A stretch of 64,000 nucleotides of DNA. Source: Piscinibacter defluvii. Lineage in GTDB: Bacteria > Pseudomonadota > Gammaproteobacteria > Burkholderiales > Burkholderiaceae_C. The first letter of the stretch is position 1; every line of letters starts with the position of its first letter. The DNA lies in assembly GCF_004011805.1 (NCBI RefSeq), contig NZ_RCHJ01000013.1, positions 1 to 64,000 of the forward strand, given 5' to 3'. Below the pieces are notes generated by a model. That model was given only the letters and a program-made list of their open reading frames with translations, did no database searches and was not told the DNA's origin. Shown piece after piece: positions 1 through 8,680 of the stretch. Made by a program: the position numbers and the translations under genes.

Positions 1-2380
1 CGAGCGGCGAGGGCACGTCGACCGAGTAGGTGCCACCCGGCTGGACGGTGGCCAGCACGCTCTGCTGAACGCCGTTGGCATCGGTGACCACCAGGCTGAC
101 GGTCGAACCGGCAGGGAGGTTGGTGGTGCCAGTGATGGTCGGCGTGGCGTCGTTGGTCAGCGCCGGTGCATCGACGGTAATGCTCGGTGCGGTCAGATCG
201 ATCGCGCCGGTGTCGTTGGCGTTGGCCGAGTTGCCCGCGGCATCGGTGGCGGTGGCGACGACGGAGAAGTTGCCCTCGGCGAGTGGCGAGGACACATCGA
301 CCGAGTAGGTGCCACCGGGCTGGACGGTGGCCAGCACTGTCTGCTGGACGCCGTTGGCGTCGGTGACCACCAGGCTGACGGTCGAACCCGCCGGCAGGTT
401 GGTTGTGCCGGTGATGGTCGGCGTGGCGTCGTTGGTCAGCGCCGGGGCATCGACGGTGATGCTCGGTGCAGTCAGATCGATTGCGCCGGTGTCGTTGGCC
501 GAAGCGGCGTTGCCCGCCGCATCGATGCCTGTGGCCACGACGGAATAGTTGCCCTCGGCGAGCGGCGTGGGCACGTCGACCGAGTAGGTGCCGCCCGGCT
601 GGACGGTGGCCAGCACGGTCTGCTGGACGCCGTTCGCATCCGTGACCACCAGGCTGACGGTGGAGCCAGCCGGCAGGTTGGTCGTGCCGGTGATCGTGGG
701 CGTCGAGTCGTTGGTCAGCGCCGGCGCATCGACGGTGATGCTCGGCGCGGTCAGGTCGATCGCGCCAGCATCGTTGGCATTGGCCGAGTTACCCGCCGCG
801 TCGGTGGCCGTGGCCACGACGGAGTAGTTGCCCTCGGCAACGGTGGCCAGCACCGTCTGCTGAACGCCGTTGGCATCGGTGACCACCAGGCTGACGGTGG
901 CGCCGGCCGGCAGGTTGGTGGTGCCGGTGATGGTCGGCGTGGCATCGTTGGTCAGCGCCGGCGCATCGACGGAGATGCTCGGTGCGGTCAGATCGATCGC
1001 GCCCGCGTCATTGGCATTGGCCGAGTTGCCCGCGGCATCGGTGGCCGTGGCCACGACGGAGTAGCTGCCCTCGGCGAGTGCACTTGGCACATCGACCGAG
1101 TAGGTGCCACCGGGCTGGACCGTGGCCAGCACGGTCTGCTGCACGCCGTTGGCATCGGTGACCACCAGGCTGACGGTCGAACCGGCAGGGAGGTTGGTCG
1201 TGCCGGTGATGGTCGGCGTCGAGTCGTTCGTGAGCGCCGGCGCATCGACGGTGACGCTCGGTGCGGTCAGGTCGATCGCCCCCACATCATTGGCCGAAGC
1301 GGCATTGCCTGCCGCATCGGTGGCGGAGGCGACGACGGAGTAGTTGCCCTCGGCGAGTGGCGAGGGCACATCGACCGAGTAGGTGCCACCGGGCTGGACC
1401 GTGGCCAGCACGGTCTGCTGCACGCCGTTCGCATCGGTGACTACCAAGCTGACGGCGGCGCCGGCAGGGAGGTTGGTCGTGCCGGTGATCGTCGGCGTGG
1501 CGTCGTTGGTCAGTGCCGGGGCGTCGACCGTGATGCTCGGTGCCGTCAGATCGATCGCCCCCGCATCATCGGCCGAAGCGGCATTGCCCGCGGCATCGGT
1601 GGCCGTGGCCACGACGGTGTAGCTGCCCTCGGCGAGAGGGTTGGGCACGTCGACCGAGTAGGTGCCACCGGGCTGGACCGTGGCGGAGAGGGTCTGGGCC
1701 ACGCCGTTGGCATCGGTGACCACCAGGCTGACGGTGGAGCCAGCCGGCAGGTTGGTCGTGCCGGTGATGGTCGGCGTCGAGTCGTTCGTCAGGGCCGGGG
1801 CATCGACGGTGACGTTCGGTGCGGTCAGGTCGATGGCGCCCGCATCGTTGGCGGTCGCAGCATTGCCCGCGGCATCGACGGCTGTGGCCACGACGCTGTA
1901 GTTGCCCTCGGCGAGTGGCGAGGGCACCTCGACCGAGTAGGTGCCACCCGGCTGGACTGTGGCGGAGAGGGTCTGGGCCACGCCGTTGGAATCGGTGACC
2001 ACCAGGCTGACGGTGGAGCCAGCAGGGAGGTTGGTGGTGCCGGTGATGGTCGGTGTCGCGTCGCTGGTCAGCGCCGGTGCATCGACGGTGATGCTCGGTG
2101 CGGTCAGATCGATCGCGCCGGTGTCGTTGGCCGAAGCGGCGTTGCCGGCCGCATCGGTGGCCGTGGCCACGACGGCGTAGTTGCCCTCGGCGAGCGGCGA
2201 GGGCACATCGACCGAGTAGGTACCACCCGGCTGGACGGTGGCCAGCACCGTCTGCTGAACACCATCGGCATCGGTGACCACCAGGCCGACGGTGGCGCCG
2301 GCCGGCAGGTTGGTGGTGCCGGTGATGGTCGGCGTCGAGTCGTTCGTCAGCGCCGGCGCATCGACCGTGATGCTCGGCGC
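1..2380 (-). repeat. Tandem 279-bp repeats encoding Ig-like domains
   Basis: About nine tandem units of 279 bp (93 codons) make up this part of the adhesin gene, the outermost one incomplete at the window edge. Each encodes one Ig-like domain containing a TPTITGTTNLPAG-like strand and ending near ATDAAGNAA. Units are highly similar at DNA level but differ by scattered substitutions. One unit, around 830-870, is 42 bp shorter, an in-frame loss of 14 residues. Arrays like this commonly expand and contract by recombination. Confidence 0.9.
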
Positions 2381-2833
2381 CCCGTCGGAAGACGATGCCT
2401 CCCGCGTTGCCCCGGCTGCACCGTTGACGAACTCGACACGCGGCACCGCCTGGCTGCCGCTGCCGGGGCCGTTGCCGCCGGTCAGGTTCTCGGCGATCCG
2501 CTCGACCCGCAGCCCTTCCTGCAGGCTGCCATCGCCGCCGCCGGCCAGGCCGGCCCCGGGGGCCGTGCCGGCGTCGCCGCGGTTCAGCCCGGTGATGACC
2601 TGCTCGAGCTCGCTCTGCGCGGGCGCTTCCTTGGGCTTGGCCGCCGTCGCCGTGGCCGATCCGTCGTCCGGGTCGATCTGCACGATGCCGTCCTGCGTCG
2701 TCAGGATCTGGTCGCCGCGCTGCACCCGGTCGCCGACCTTCAGCTCGCGCATGGTTCCGTCCGCGTTCCGGATCAGGGCGCGCCCCCACAGCGCGGTGAC
2801 AACTCCCTGGGCGGCTTGGGCGATGGTGGGCAT
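1..2833 (-). CDS. Large repetitive surface adhesin with N-terminal retention module (3' end outside window)
   Basis: The frame is open from its start to the window edge, so only about the first 944 residues are visible. Residues 1 to about 60 resemble the retention module of LapA-type adhesins (VTALWGRALIRNADGTMREL, then KVGDRVQRGDQILT), the part that holds the protein in the outer membrane during secretion. A Gly/Ala/Ser-rich linker follows. From about residue 152 there are 93-residue bacterial Ig-like repeats beginning APSITVDAPALTNDSTPTIT. I chose the ATG preceded by AAGG; an in-frame ATG nine codons upstream is the alternative. The exporter genes lie next to it on the same strand, which fits a type I-secreted biofilm adhesin. 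The C-terminal RTX and secretion signal cannot be seen. Confidence 0.88.
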   Translation of the reverse strand, partial: MPTIAQAAQGVVTALWGRALIRNADGTMRELKVGDRVQRGDQILTTQDGIVQIDPDDGSATATAAKPKEAPAQSELEQVITGLNRGDAGTAPGAGLAGGGDGSLQEGLRVERIAENLTGGNGPGSGSQAVPRVEFVNGAAGATREASSSDGAPSITVDAPALTNDSTPTITGTTNLPAGATVGLVVTDADGVQQTVLATVQPGGTYSVDVPSPLAEGNYAVVATATDAAGNAASANDTGAIDLTAPSITVDAPALTSDATPTITGTTNLPAGSTVSLVVTDSNGVAQTLSATVQPGGTYSVEVPSPLAEGNYSVVATAVDAAGNAATANDAGAIDLTAPNVTVDAPALTNDSTPTITGTTNLPAGSTVSLVVTDANGVAQTLSATVQPGGTYSVDVPNPLAEGSYTVVATATDAAGNAASADDAGAIDLTAPSITVDAPALTNDATPTITGTTNLPAGAAVSLVVTDANGVQQTVLATVQPGGTYSVDVPSPLAEGNYSVVASATDAAGNAASANDVGAIDLTAPSVTVDAPALTNDSTPTITGTTNLPAGSTVSLVVTDANGVQQTVLATVQPGGTYSVDVPSALAEGSYSVVATATDAAGNSANANDAGAIDLTAPSISVDAPALTNDATPTITGTTNLPAGATVSLVVTDANGVQQTVLATVAEGNYSVVATATDAAGNSANANDAGAIDLTAPSITVDAPALTNDSTPTITGTTNLPAGSTVSLVVTDANGVQQTVLATVQPGGTYSVDVPTPLAEGNYSVVATGIDAAGNAASANDTGAIDLTAPSITVDAPALTNDATPTITGTTNLPAGSTVSLVVTDANGVQQTVLATVQPGGTYSVDVSSPLAEGNFSVVATATDAAGNSANANDTGAIDLTAPSITVDAPALTNDATPTITGTTNLPAGSTVSLVVTDANGVQQSVLATVQPGGTYSVDVPSPL

Positions 2834-3052
2834 GGTCGAGCCTTGATCTGCACGAGTCATAAATGCGAAACCGAGAGTAACTGAGCCGGGATGCCTTAAA
2901 CCTGTGAGTGCGTGTACCGTTCGTGAGGTTCTGCACCGAACATCGGCAAACCGGCGCGCTTAAGGCACGGACGGAAGACCGGCCGTCGGCGCGCGCGCAA
3001 GCCCGCCGACCGGGTTGTCGGCCGGCAGCCAGGGAACTTGAGGGGGCGGGGG
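2834..3052. promoter_or_regulatory. Upstream region of the adhesin gene
   Basis: This 219-bp gap separates the adhesin start from the end of the membrane-fusion gene and contains no convincing gene. It holds an inverted pair TGCCTTAA / TTAAGGCA whose arms sit about 60 bp apart (2892-2899 and 2960-2967), and a small hairpin GCCGAC/GTCGGC near 3005-3022. The adhesin promoter probably lies here, but no good -35/-10 pair stands out. Confidence 0.4.
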
Positions 3053-4429
3053 TCAGCGCTCGCGCAGCGCGTAGGCCTTGGCCTTGAGCACCGGCTTGAG
3101 CAGGTAGGACAGCACCGACTTGTTGCCGGTCAGGATGTCCACCTCGGCGGTCATGCCCGGGATGATGGGCAGCTTGTCGTTGAACTTGGCGCCCTTGGTG
3201 CGCACCCGCACCAGGTAGAAGGCGTTGCCCTTCTCGTCGACGATGGTGTCGGGGCTGATGTTCTCCACCTCGGCGGCCATGCCGCCATAGATGGCGAAGT
3301 CGTAGGCGCTGAACTTCACCGTCGCGGCCTGGCCCGGGGCGATGAAGGCGATGTCCTTGGGCTGCACGCGCGCCTCCAGCACCAGCGCGTCGTCCAGCGG
3401 CACGATCTCGACGATGTCCTTGCCCGGCTGCACCACGCCGCCCACGGTGTTGGCCAGCAGGCGCTGCACGCGGCCACGCACCGGACTCCTGATCTGGCTC
3501 TTGTCCACCTTGTCGGCCAGCGCCACCGCGCCCTCGTTGAGCGCGTTGAGCTTGCCCAGCACCTCGGCCATCTCCTTGCGCGCCTCGTTGCGGAAGGTGA
3601 GGTCGGTCTCCTGGATCTTGCGCTGCGCCTCGCCGATGGCCGCCTGCACCCTGGCGATCTGCGCGCCGGACTGCTCGGCCTCGCCGCGGGCGCGCGCCAC
3701 GTCGCGCTCCAGGCGCAGGATGTCCACCTCGGAGACGGCGCCGCTGGCCAGCAAGGGGCGGGTCTTGGCGAGTTCCTGCTGGCTCAGGTCCAGGCTGCGC
3801 TCGGCCGAGGCGCGCCGGGCGCGCACCTCGGAGAGCTCCTGCTCGCGTTGCTGCAGCTGCTGCCGGTTGATGGCCAGCAGCGTCTCCAGCTCGGAGCGGC
3901 GCGATTCGTACAGGCGCCGCTCGTCGCCGACGATGCGCTCCTCCTCGGGGCCGGCGGGCACCGGCGGCGCGAAGGCGCTGCCCTCGGCCAGCGCGCGCAG
4001 CCGGGCCAGCCGGGCGCGCAGCGCCAGGCCCTGCGCCGCGCTTTCGCGCACGCCGGAGGTGGCGCGGGTCTCGTCGATCTTCAGCAGGAGCTGGTCGCGC
4101 TCGACCACCTGGCCCTCGGTGACGAGGATCTCCGACACCACGCCGCCATCGAGCGACTGCACGGTCTGCAGCTGGCGCGACGGAATCACCCGGGCGTCGC
4201 CGCGTGTCACCTCGTCCACATGCGCCAAAGCGGCCCAGACGACCAGCAGCAGCACGAACACCAGCGCGGTGCGCACGATCAGCTGGGCGCGCTGGGTGCG
4301 GCTGCGCGACATCACCGCGTCGGCCTGGGCCTCGAAGCTGGCCAGTCCGGCATCGGCGCTCGGGTCCGGCGCGGCGAACAGCTCGCGCAGGATGCGCTTC
4401 CACAACGGTGGCGTCACGATGGCGTTCAT
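3053..4429 (-). CDS. HlyD-family membrane fusion protein of type I secretion system (LapC-like)
   Basis: This 458-residue periplasmic adaptor should link the inner-membrane ABC exporter to a TolC-type outer-membrane channel. One transmembrane segment lies near residues 62-82 (ALVFVLLLVVWAALAHV). It is followed by a lipoyl-like half-motif, a long heptad-rich coiled coil (about 130-290) and a C-terminal beta-barrel region with the second lipoyl half. The start MNAIVTPP has a strong GGAGG about 8 bases upstream, which makes it better than an in-frame ATG 28 codons earlier. It lies just downstream of the ABC transporter gene, evidently in one operon. No outer-membrane partner gene is in view. Confidence 0.9.
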   Translation of the reverse strand: MNAIVTPPLWKRILRELFAAPDPSADAGLASFEAQADAVMSRSRTQRAQLIVRTALVFVLLLVVWAALAHVDEVTRGDARVIPSRQLQTVQSLDGGVVSEILVTEGQVVERDQLLLKIDETRATSGVRESAAQGLALRARLARLRALAEGSAFAPPVPAGPEEERIVGDERRLYESRRSELETLLAINRQQLQQREQELSEVRARRASAERSLDLSQQELAKTRPLLASGAVSEVDILRLERDVARARGEAEQSGAQIARVQAAIGEAQRKIQETDLTFRNEARKEMAEVLGKLNALNEGAVALADKVDKSQIRSPVRGRVQRLLANTVGGVVQPGKDIVEIVPLDDALVLEARVQPKDIAFIAPGQAATVKFSAYDFAIYGGMAAEVENISPDTIVDEKGNAFYLVRVRTKGAKFNDKLPIIPGMTAEVDILTGNKSVLSYLLKPVLKAKAYALRER

Positions 4430-4487
4430 TCGGTGTCCCTCCGCGCTGGGCGCTTCGGGATGAACGCTTGGGATCGGCCCGACGCGT

Positions 4488-6668
4488 TCATGCGGCCTTC
4501 GCGATGCGCCCACTGGCGAGCGCTTCCATGATGCGGTCGCGCGGACCGTCGGCCACGATGCGCCCGCCGTCGATCACGATCACCCGCTGCACCAGTGCCA
4601 GCAGCGAGGTGCGGTGCGTCACCAGCACCACCGTCTTGCCCTGCGCGAAGGGCGTCATGCGCTGGGTGACCTGGGCCTCGGAGCTGAAGTCCATCGCGCT
4701 GGTCGGCTCGTCCAGCAGCAGGATGGGCGCGTTGTGCAGCAGCGCGCGCGCCAGGCCGACCGACTGGCGCTGCCCGCCCGAGAGCGACTCGCCGCGCTCG
4801 CCCACCGGCATGTCGAAGCCGCGCGGGTGGCGGTTGACGAACTCCGCCAGGCCGGCGGTCTCGGCGGCGGCCAGCACGGCGGCGTCGTCGGCGAAGGGCA
4901 GGCCGAGCGTGATGTTCTCGCGCAGGCTGCCATAGAAGAGCATCACGTCCTGCGACACGCAGCCGAGGTTGCGCCGCACGTCGGCCGGGTCGAGCTGGCG
5001 CAGGTCGATGCCGTCCAGCAGCACCGCGCCGTCGGTGGGCTGGTACAGGCCCATGATCAGGCGCTGGATGGTCGACTTGCCCGAGCCCACGCGCCCGATC
5101 AGCGCCACGTGCTCGCCCGGGTTGATCTTGAAGCTGATGCCGTCCAGCGCGCTGTCCTGCCGGTTCGGGTAGCTGAACTTGACGTTGCGGAACTCGATCT
5201 CGCCGCTGAGCTGCGGGCGGTGGATGAAGTTGTCGCCGGCGGGTCGCTCCACCGGCTTGGCCATCACCTGCTCGAGCCCGTCCATCGCGGTGCGTGCGCC
5301 CTGGTACTGCATCAGCAGGCCGACGATCTGCCCGGCCGGCGCGAGCGCCCGGCCGGCCAGCATCGAGGCGGCGATCAGCGCGCCCATGGTCAGCTCGCGT
5401 TCGCCGATCAGGTAGACGCCGATGATCACGATCGCGATCGTCACCGCCTGGGACAGGAAATTGCTGGTGTACAGCGCCGTCGAGGAGACCGCGCGCATCT
5501 GCACGTTGGTCTGCGCCAGGAAGTTGTTGGCGCGCTCCCAGCGCGCCTGCACCACGCCTTCGGCACCCTGCGACTTGATGGTCTCGATGCCGGTCAGGCT
5601 CTCCACCAGCGTGGCATTGCGCTGCGCGCCGGCGCGCCAGGTGGTCTGCGAGAGCTCGTGCAGGCGGTGCTGCAGCGCCCAGCCCAGGCCGAGGATCAGC
5701 GCGCCCGCCACGAGCACCGGCAGCGCCAGCCAGGGCGAGATCCAGATCAGCACGGCGACGAACAGCAGCGCGAAGGGCAGGTCGATCAGCGCGGTCACGG
5801 TGCCCGAGGCGATGAAGTCGCGCACCTGCTCGAAGCCGCGCAGGTTGGACGCGAAGGAGCCCACCGACTCCGGCCGGTGCTCCAGCCGCATGCCCAGCAC
5901 CCGCTCCATCAGCGCGGCGGAGATCTTCACGTCGATGCGCGCGCTCGCCTCGTCGACGAAGCGGCTGCGCAGCATCCGCATGAACAGGTCGCCCGCGATC
6001 ACCAGCACCACGCCGATGGCCAGCGCCCAGAGCGTCTCGACGGCGTGGTTGGGCACCACGCGGTCGTAGACGTTCATCGAGAACATCGGGAACACGATCG
6101 CAAACAGGTTCACCAGCAGCGCCGCCCACAGCACGTCGCGGTAGACGAAGCGCTGCTCGAGCAGCGCGCCCCAGAACCAGTGCGCCGAGCGCGGTGGCTT
6201 CGCCCGCGCGCTCTCGGTGCGCGCATCGAAGCGGAAATGCGGCCGGGCGAACAGCACCACGCCGGCATAGCGGCTGTCCAGGTGCTCGCGCGGCAGGCTC
6301 ACCGACCCCTGGCCGGTTTCGGGCAGCAGCAGGCGCGCCTCGCCGGTCTCGCTCCAGCCCAGCAGCACGCAGGCGTGGTTGTCCTTCAGGATCAGGATGG
6401 CCGGCAGCGCGGCCGTGTCGATCTGCGCCAGCGGCAGGCGCTGCAGCCGGGTGGCCATGCCGGCGCGCGCGGCGGCGCGCTCGGCCAGCTCGATGGTCAG
6501 GCGCCCGTCGCGCAGCGGCAGCGCGGCGGACAGCGAGGCGCGCGTGGCCGCCTGGCCGTTCAGGCGGCACAGCTCGACCAGGCAGTCCAGCAGCGGGTCC
6601 GGTTGGATCAGGTCTTCGCGCAGGCGGACCGCCTGGGCGGCGGTGGGCGGCGCGGGGGGCTGGCTCAT
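4488..6668 (-). CDS. Type I secretion ABC transporter, permease plus ATPase (LapB-like)
   Basis: This 726-residue inner-membrane exporter has three parts. Residues 1 to about 135 form a C39-peptidase-like domain (DPLLDCLVELCRLNG) that looks degenerate, as in the LapB/HlyB class, and so probably binds rather than cleaves substrate. Residues about 160-430 form the ABC membrane domain. The C-terminal ATPase has Walker A GRVGSGKST near 525, the signature LSGGQRQS and Walker B ILLLDEPTSAMD. Its neighbours are the membrane-fusion gene and the giant adhesin gene, which is the likely cargo. The RTX protein 20 kb away could be a second cargo. Confidence 0.92.
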   Translation of the reverse strand: MSQPPAPPTAAQAVRLREDLIQPDPLLDCLVELCRLNGQAATRASLSAALPLRDGRLTIELAERAAARAGMATRLQRLPLAQIDTAALPAILILKDNHACVLLGWSETGEARLLLPETGQGSVSLPREHLDSRYAGVVLFARPHFRFDARTESARAKPPRSAHWFWGALLEQRFVYRDVLWAALLVNLFAIVFPMFSMNVYDRVVPNHAVETLWALAIGVVLVIAGDLFMRMLRSRFVDEASARIDVKISAALMERVLGMRLEHRPESVGSFASNLRGFEQVRDFIASGTVTALIDLPFALLFVAVLIWISPWLALPVLVAGALILGLGWALQHRLHELSQTTWRAGAQRNATLVESLTGIETIKSQGAEGVVQARWERANNFLAQTNVQMRAVSSTALYTSNFLSQAVTIAIVIIGVYLIGERELTMGALIAASMLAGRALAPAGQIVGLLMQYQGARTAMDGLEQVMAKPVERPAGDNFIHRPQLSGEIEFRNVKFSYPNRQDSALDGISFKINPGEHVALIGRVGSGKSTIQRLIMGLYQPTDGAVLLDGIDLRQLDPADVRRNLGCVSQDVMLFYGSLRENITLGLPFADDAAVLAAAETAGLAEFVNRHPRGFDMPVGERGESLSGGQRQSVGLARALLHNAPILLLDEPTSAMDFSSEAQVTQRMTPFAQGKTVVLVTHRTSLLALVQRVIVIDGGRIVADGPRDRIMEALASGRIAKAA

Positions 6669-6684
6669 GGTGTCCGGGAGGCGA

Positions 6685-7230
6685 TCAGCCGATATCGGCG
6701 CAATGCAGGCCGAACTGACCCCGCCGGCGGTCCTCGAAGAAGCAGCGCAGGGTTTCCTTCACGGTGCGGAAGGCCAGATCCTCCCAGGGCACCTCGGCCT
6801 CGTCGAACAGGCGCGCCTCGATGGTCTCCGGCCCGGGCTCGAAGCGGGTGTCGCGCAGCCGGGCGCGGTAGTAGAGGTGGACCTGGCCGACCTTGACCAC
6901 GTTCATCACCGAGAACAGCTCCTGCAGCTCGATGTTCGCGCCGGCCTCCTCGACCGTCTCGCGCAGCGCGCCCTCGGCGGTGGTCTCGCCGAGTTCCATG
7001 AAGCCGGCCGGCAGCGTCCACAACCCGTAGCGCGGCTCGATGTTGCGCCGGCACAGCAGCACCTGCTCGCCCCACACGGGCACGGTGCCGACGATGTTGG
7101 TCGGGTTCTCGTAGTGGATGGTGCCGCAGGCGCTGCAGGTGGCGCGTTCGCGGTTGTCGCCCTCGGGCACGAGGTAGCGGGTCGGCGCGCCGCAGGTCCG
7201 GCAATGCTTGATGGCGCGGGGCACGAGCAT
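6685..7230 (-). CDS. Nudix hydrolase with N-terminal zinc ribbon
   Basis: This 181-residue protein has a zinc ribbon formed by C10, C13, C32 and C35, then a Nudix box from G76 (GFMELGETTAEG, then RETVEEAG) that binds the catalytic metal. Proteins of this layout hydrolyse nucleoside-diphosphate-linked compounds such as NADH, ADP-ribose or FAD-like molecules. The exact substrate cannot be read from sequence. No strong ribosome site is visible before the start. It ends 16 bp from the exporter gene start and may be cotranscribed with it. Confidence 0.88.
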   Translation of the reverse strand: MLVPRAIKHCRTCGAPTRYLVPEGDNRERATCSACGTIHYENPTNIVGTVPVWGEQVLLCRRNIEPRYGLWTLPAGFMELGETTAEGALRETVEEAGANIELQELFSVMNVVKVGQVHLYYRARLRDTRFEPGPETIEARLFDEAEVPWEDLAFRTVKETLRCFFEDRRRGQFGLHCADIG

Positions 7231-7319
7231 GGCCGGCGAGTTTAGCGCGCGCCCCGTCGGTGTCCCGGGGGCTGCGTGGCATCATTCCGCGCTCCGTCGC
7301 TGCCCGAGAAAGCGCTGCC

Positions 7320-8033
7320 ATGAGCTTCGTGCTGAACCCGCCGCCTGTTGCCGCCGTGCCCGTTGCCGGCGTGGCTCCGGGGGCCCTGTTCCCGGTGCAC
7401 CGCATCTACTGCGTGGGCCGCAACTACGTCGAGCATGCCAAGGAGATGGGCTTCACCGGCCGCGAGCCGCCGTTCTTCTTCATGAAGCCGGCCGACGCGG
7501 TGCTGCCGGTGGCCGAAGGCCAGGTCGGCACGATGGCCTACCCGAGCCTGACGAAGGACCTGCACCACGAGGTGGAGCTGGTGGTGGCCATCGGGCAGGG
7601 CGGCCGGGCCATCAAGGCGGCCGACGCGCTGCGCCATGTCTGGGGCTACGCCGTCGGCCTGGACATGACCCGGCGCGACCTGCAGGGCGAGGCCAAGAAG
7701 CAGGGCCGCCCGTGGTGCATCGGCAAGGGATTCGACGCGTCGGCGCCGATCGGGACGATCCGCCGCGCCGCCGATTGCACGATCGGCCCGGAGACCGCCA
7801 TCGTGCTCGACGTCAACGGCGCACCGCGCCAGAAGAGCACCCTCGGCAAGCTGATCTGGAGCGTGCCGGAGATCATCGAACACCTGTCGGCCGCCTGGGA
7901 ACTGCAGCCCGGCGACCTGATCTTCACCGGCACCCCCGAGGGCGTGGCCGCGGTCGTGCCGGGCGACCTGCTCGCGGCGCGCATCGACGGCCTCGGCAGC
8001 CTGCAGCTGCGCATCGGCGAGCCGACGCCCTGA
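7320..8033 (+). CDS. Fumarylacetoacetate hydrolase family protein (probable fumarylpyruvate hydrolase)
   Basis: This 237-residue protein matches the short FAH fold: VGRNYVEHAKEMG near the N-terminus, FMKPADAV, the metal-ligand region HHEVELVVAIG, GYAVGLDMTRRDLQ and GDLIFTGTPEGV. The family cleaves carbon-carbon bonds of 3-oxo acids such as fumarylpyruvate or fumarylacetoacetate. The gene lies 5 bp before a maleylacetoacetate/maleylpyruvate isomerase gene, so the pair probably completes the gentisate- or homogentisate-type ring-cleavage route. The start MSFVLNPP was chosen because family similarity begins there. An upstream in-frame ATG would add 20 unrelated residues. Confidence 0.88.
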   Translation: MSFVLNPPPVAAVPVAGVAPGALFPVHRIYCVGRNYVEHAKEMGFTGREPPFFFMKPADAVLPVAEGQVGTMAYPSLTKDLHHEVELVVAIGQGGRAIKAADALRHVWGYAVGLDMTRRDLQGEAKKQGRPWCIGKGFDASAPIGTIRRAADCTIGPETAIVLDVNGAPRQKSTLGKLIWSVPEIIEHLSAAWELQPGDLIFTGTPEGVAAVVPGDLLAARIDGLGSLQLRIGEPTP

Positions 8034-8038
8034 ACCCC

Positions 8039-8680
8039 ATGCAGCTCTACAACTACTTCCGCTCCTCGGCCTCGTACCGGGTGCGCATCGCGCTGGCGCT
8101 CAAGGGCCTGGACTACGACTACCTGCCGGTGCACCTGCAGAAGAACGAGCAGCTGCAGGAGTCCTACGCGGCGCTGTCGCCGGCCCGCCTGGTGCCGCTG
8201 CTGAAGGACGGCGAGAGCTACCTGCACCAGTCGCTCGCGATCATCGAGTACCTCGACGAGACGCACCCCGAGCCGGCGCTGCTGCCGGGCGACGCCGTGG
8301 CGCGTGCGCGCATCCGCGCGCTGGCGCTGGACGTCGCCTGCGAGATCCACCCGCTGAACAACCTGCGTGTGCTGCGTTACCTGGTGCGCGACCTGAAGGT
8401 GGTGGAGGACGACAAGAACCGCTGGTACCGCCACTGGGTCGAGACCGGCCTGGAGGCGGTGGAGACGCAGATCGCGCGCCACCCGGCCACCGGGCGCTTC
8501 TGCCACGGCGACACGCCGACGCTGGCCGACTGCGTGCTGGTGCCGCAGATCCACAACGCGCAGCGCTTCGACTGCCGGCTCGACCACGTGCCGACCGTGA
8601 TGCGGGTGTTCGAGGCCTGCATGGCGCTCCCGGCGTTTGCGCAGACGCAGCCCTCGGCCTGTCCGGACGCGGCGGCCTGA
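8039..8680 (+). CDS. maiA: Maleylacetoacetate isomerase (zeta-class glutathione transferase)
   Basis: This 213-residue protein has the zeta-GST N-terminal signature MQLYNYFRSSASYRVRIALA, with the catalytic SSASYRVR loop, then SLAIIEYLDE in the thioredoxin-like domain and an all-helical C-terminal domain with TPTLADC. It isomerises maleylacetoacetate or maleylpyruvate to the fumaryl form using glutathione. The preceding FAH-family gene would act on the product. The two genes are 5 bp apart. Which of the two substrates is used cannot be decided here. Confidence 0.9.
   Translation: MQLYNYFRSSASYRVRIALALKGLDYDYLPVHLQKNEQLQESYAALSPARLVPLLKDGESYLHQSLAIIEYLDETHPEPALLPGDAVARARIRALALDVACEIHPLNNLRVLRYLVRDLKVVEDDKNRWYRHWVETGLEAVETQIARHPATGRFCHGDTPTLADCVLVPQIHNAQRFDCRLDHVPTVMRVFEACMALPAFAQTQPSACPDAAA

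Noticed and set aside
75-2180. Repeated 79-codon plus-strand frames beginning MPPGWTVAS
   Set aside because: They are the antisense of the adhesin repeats and recur only because the repeats do.
1-2380. Possible CRISPR array
   Set aside because: The 279-bp units are continuous coding repeats without unique spacers.
1566-4403. A 945-codon open frame on the minus strand
   Set aside because: It runs in a different frame through both the adhesin and the membrane-fusion gene, is Arg/Pro/Ala-rich and matches nothing. It is a GC-driven shadow.
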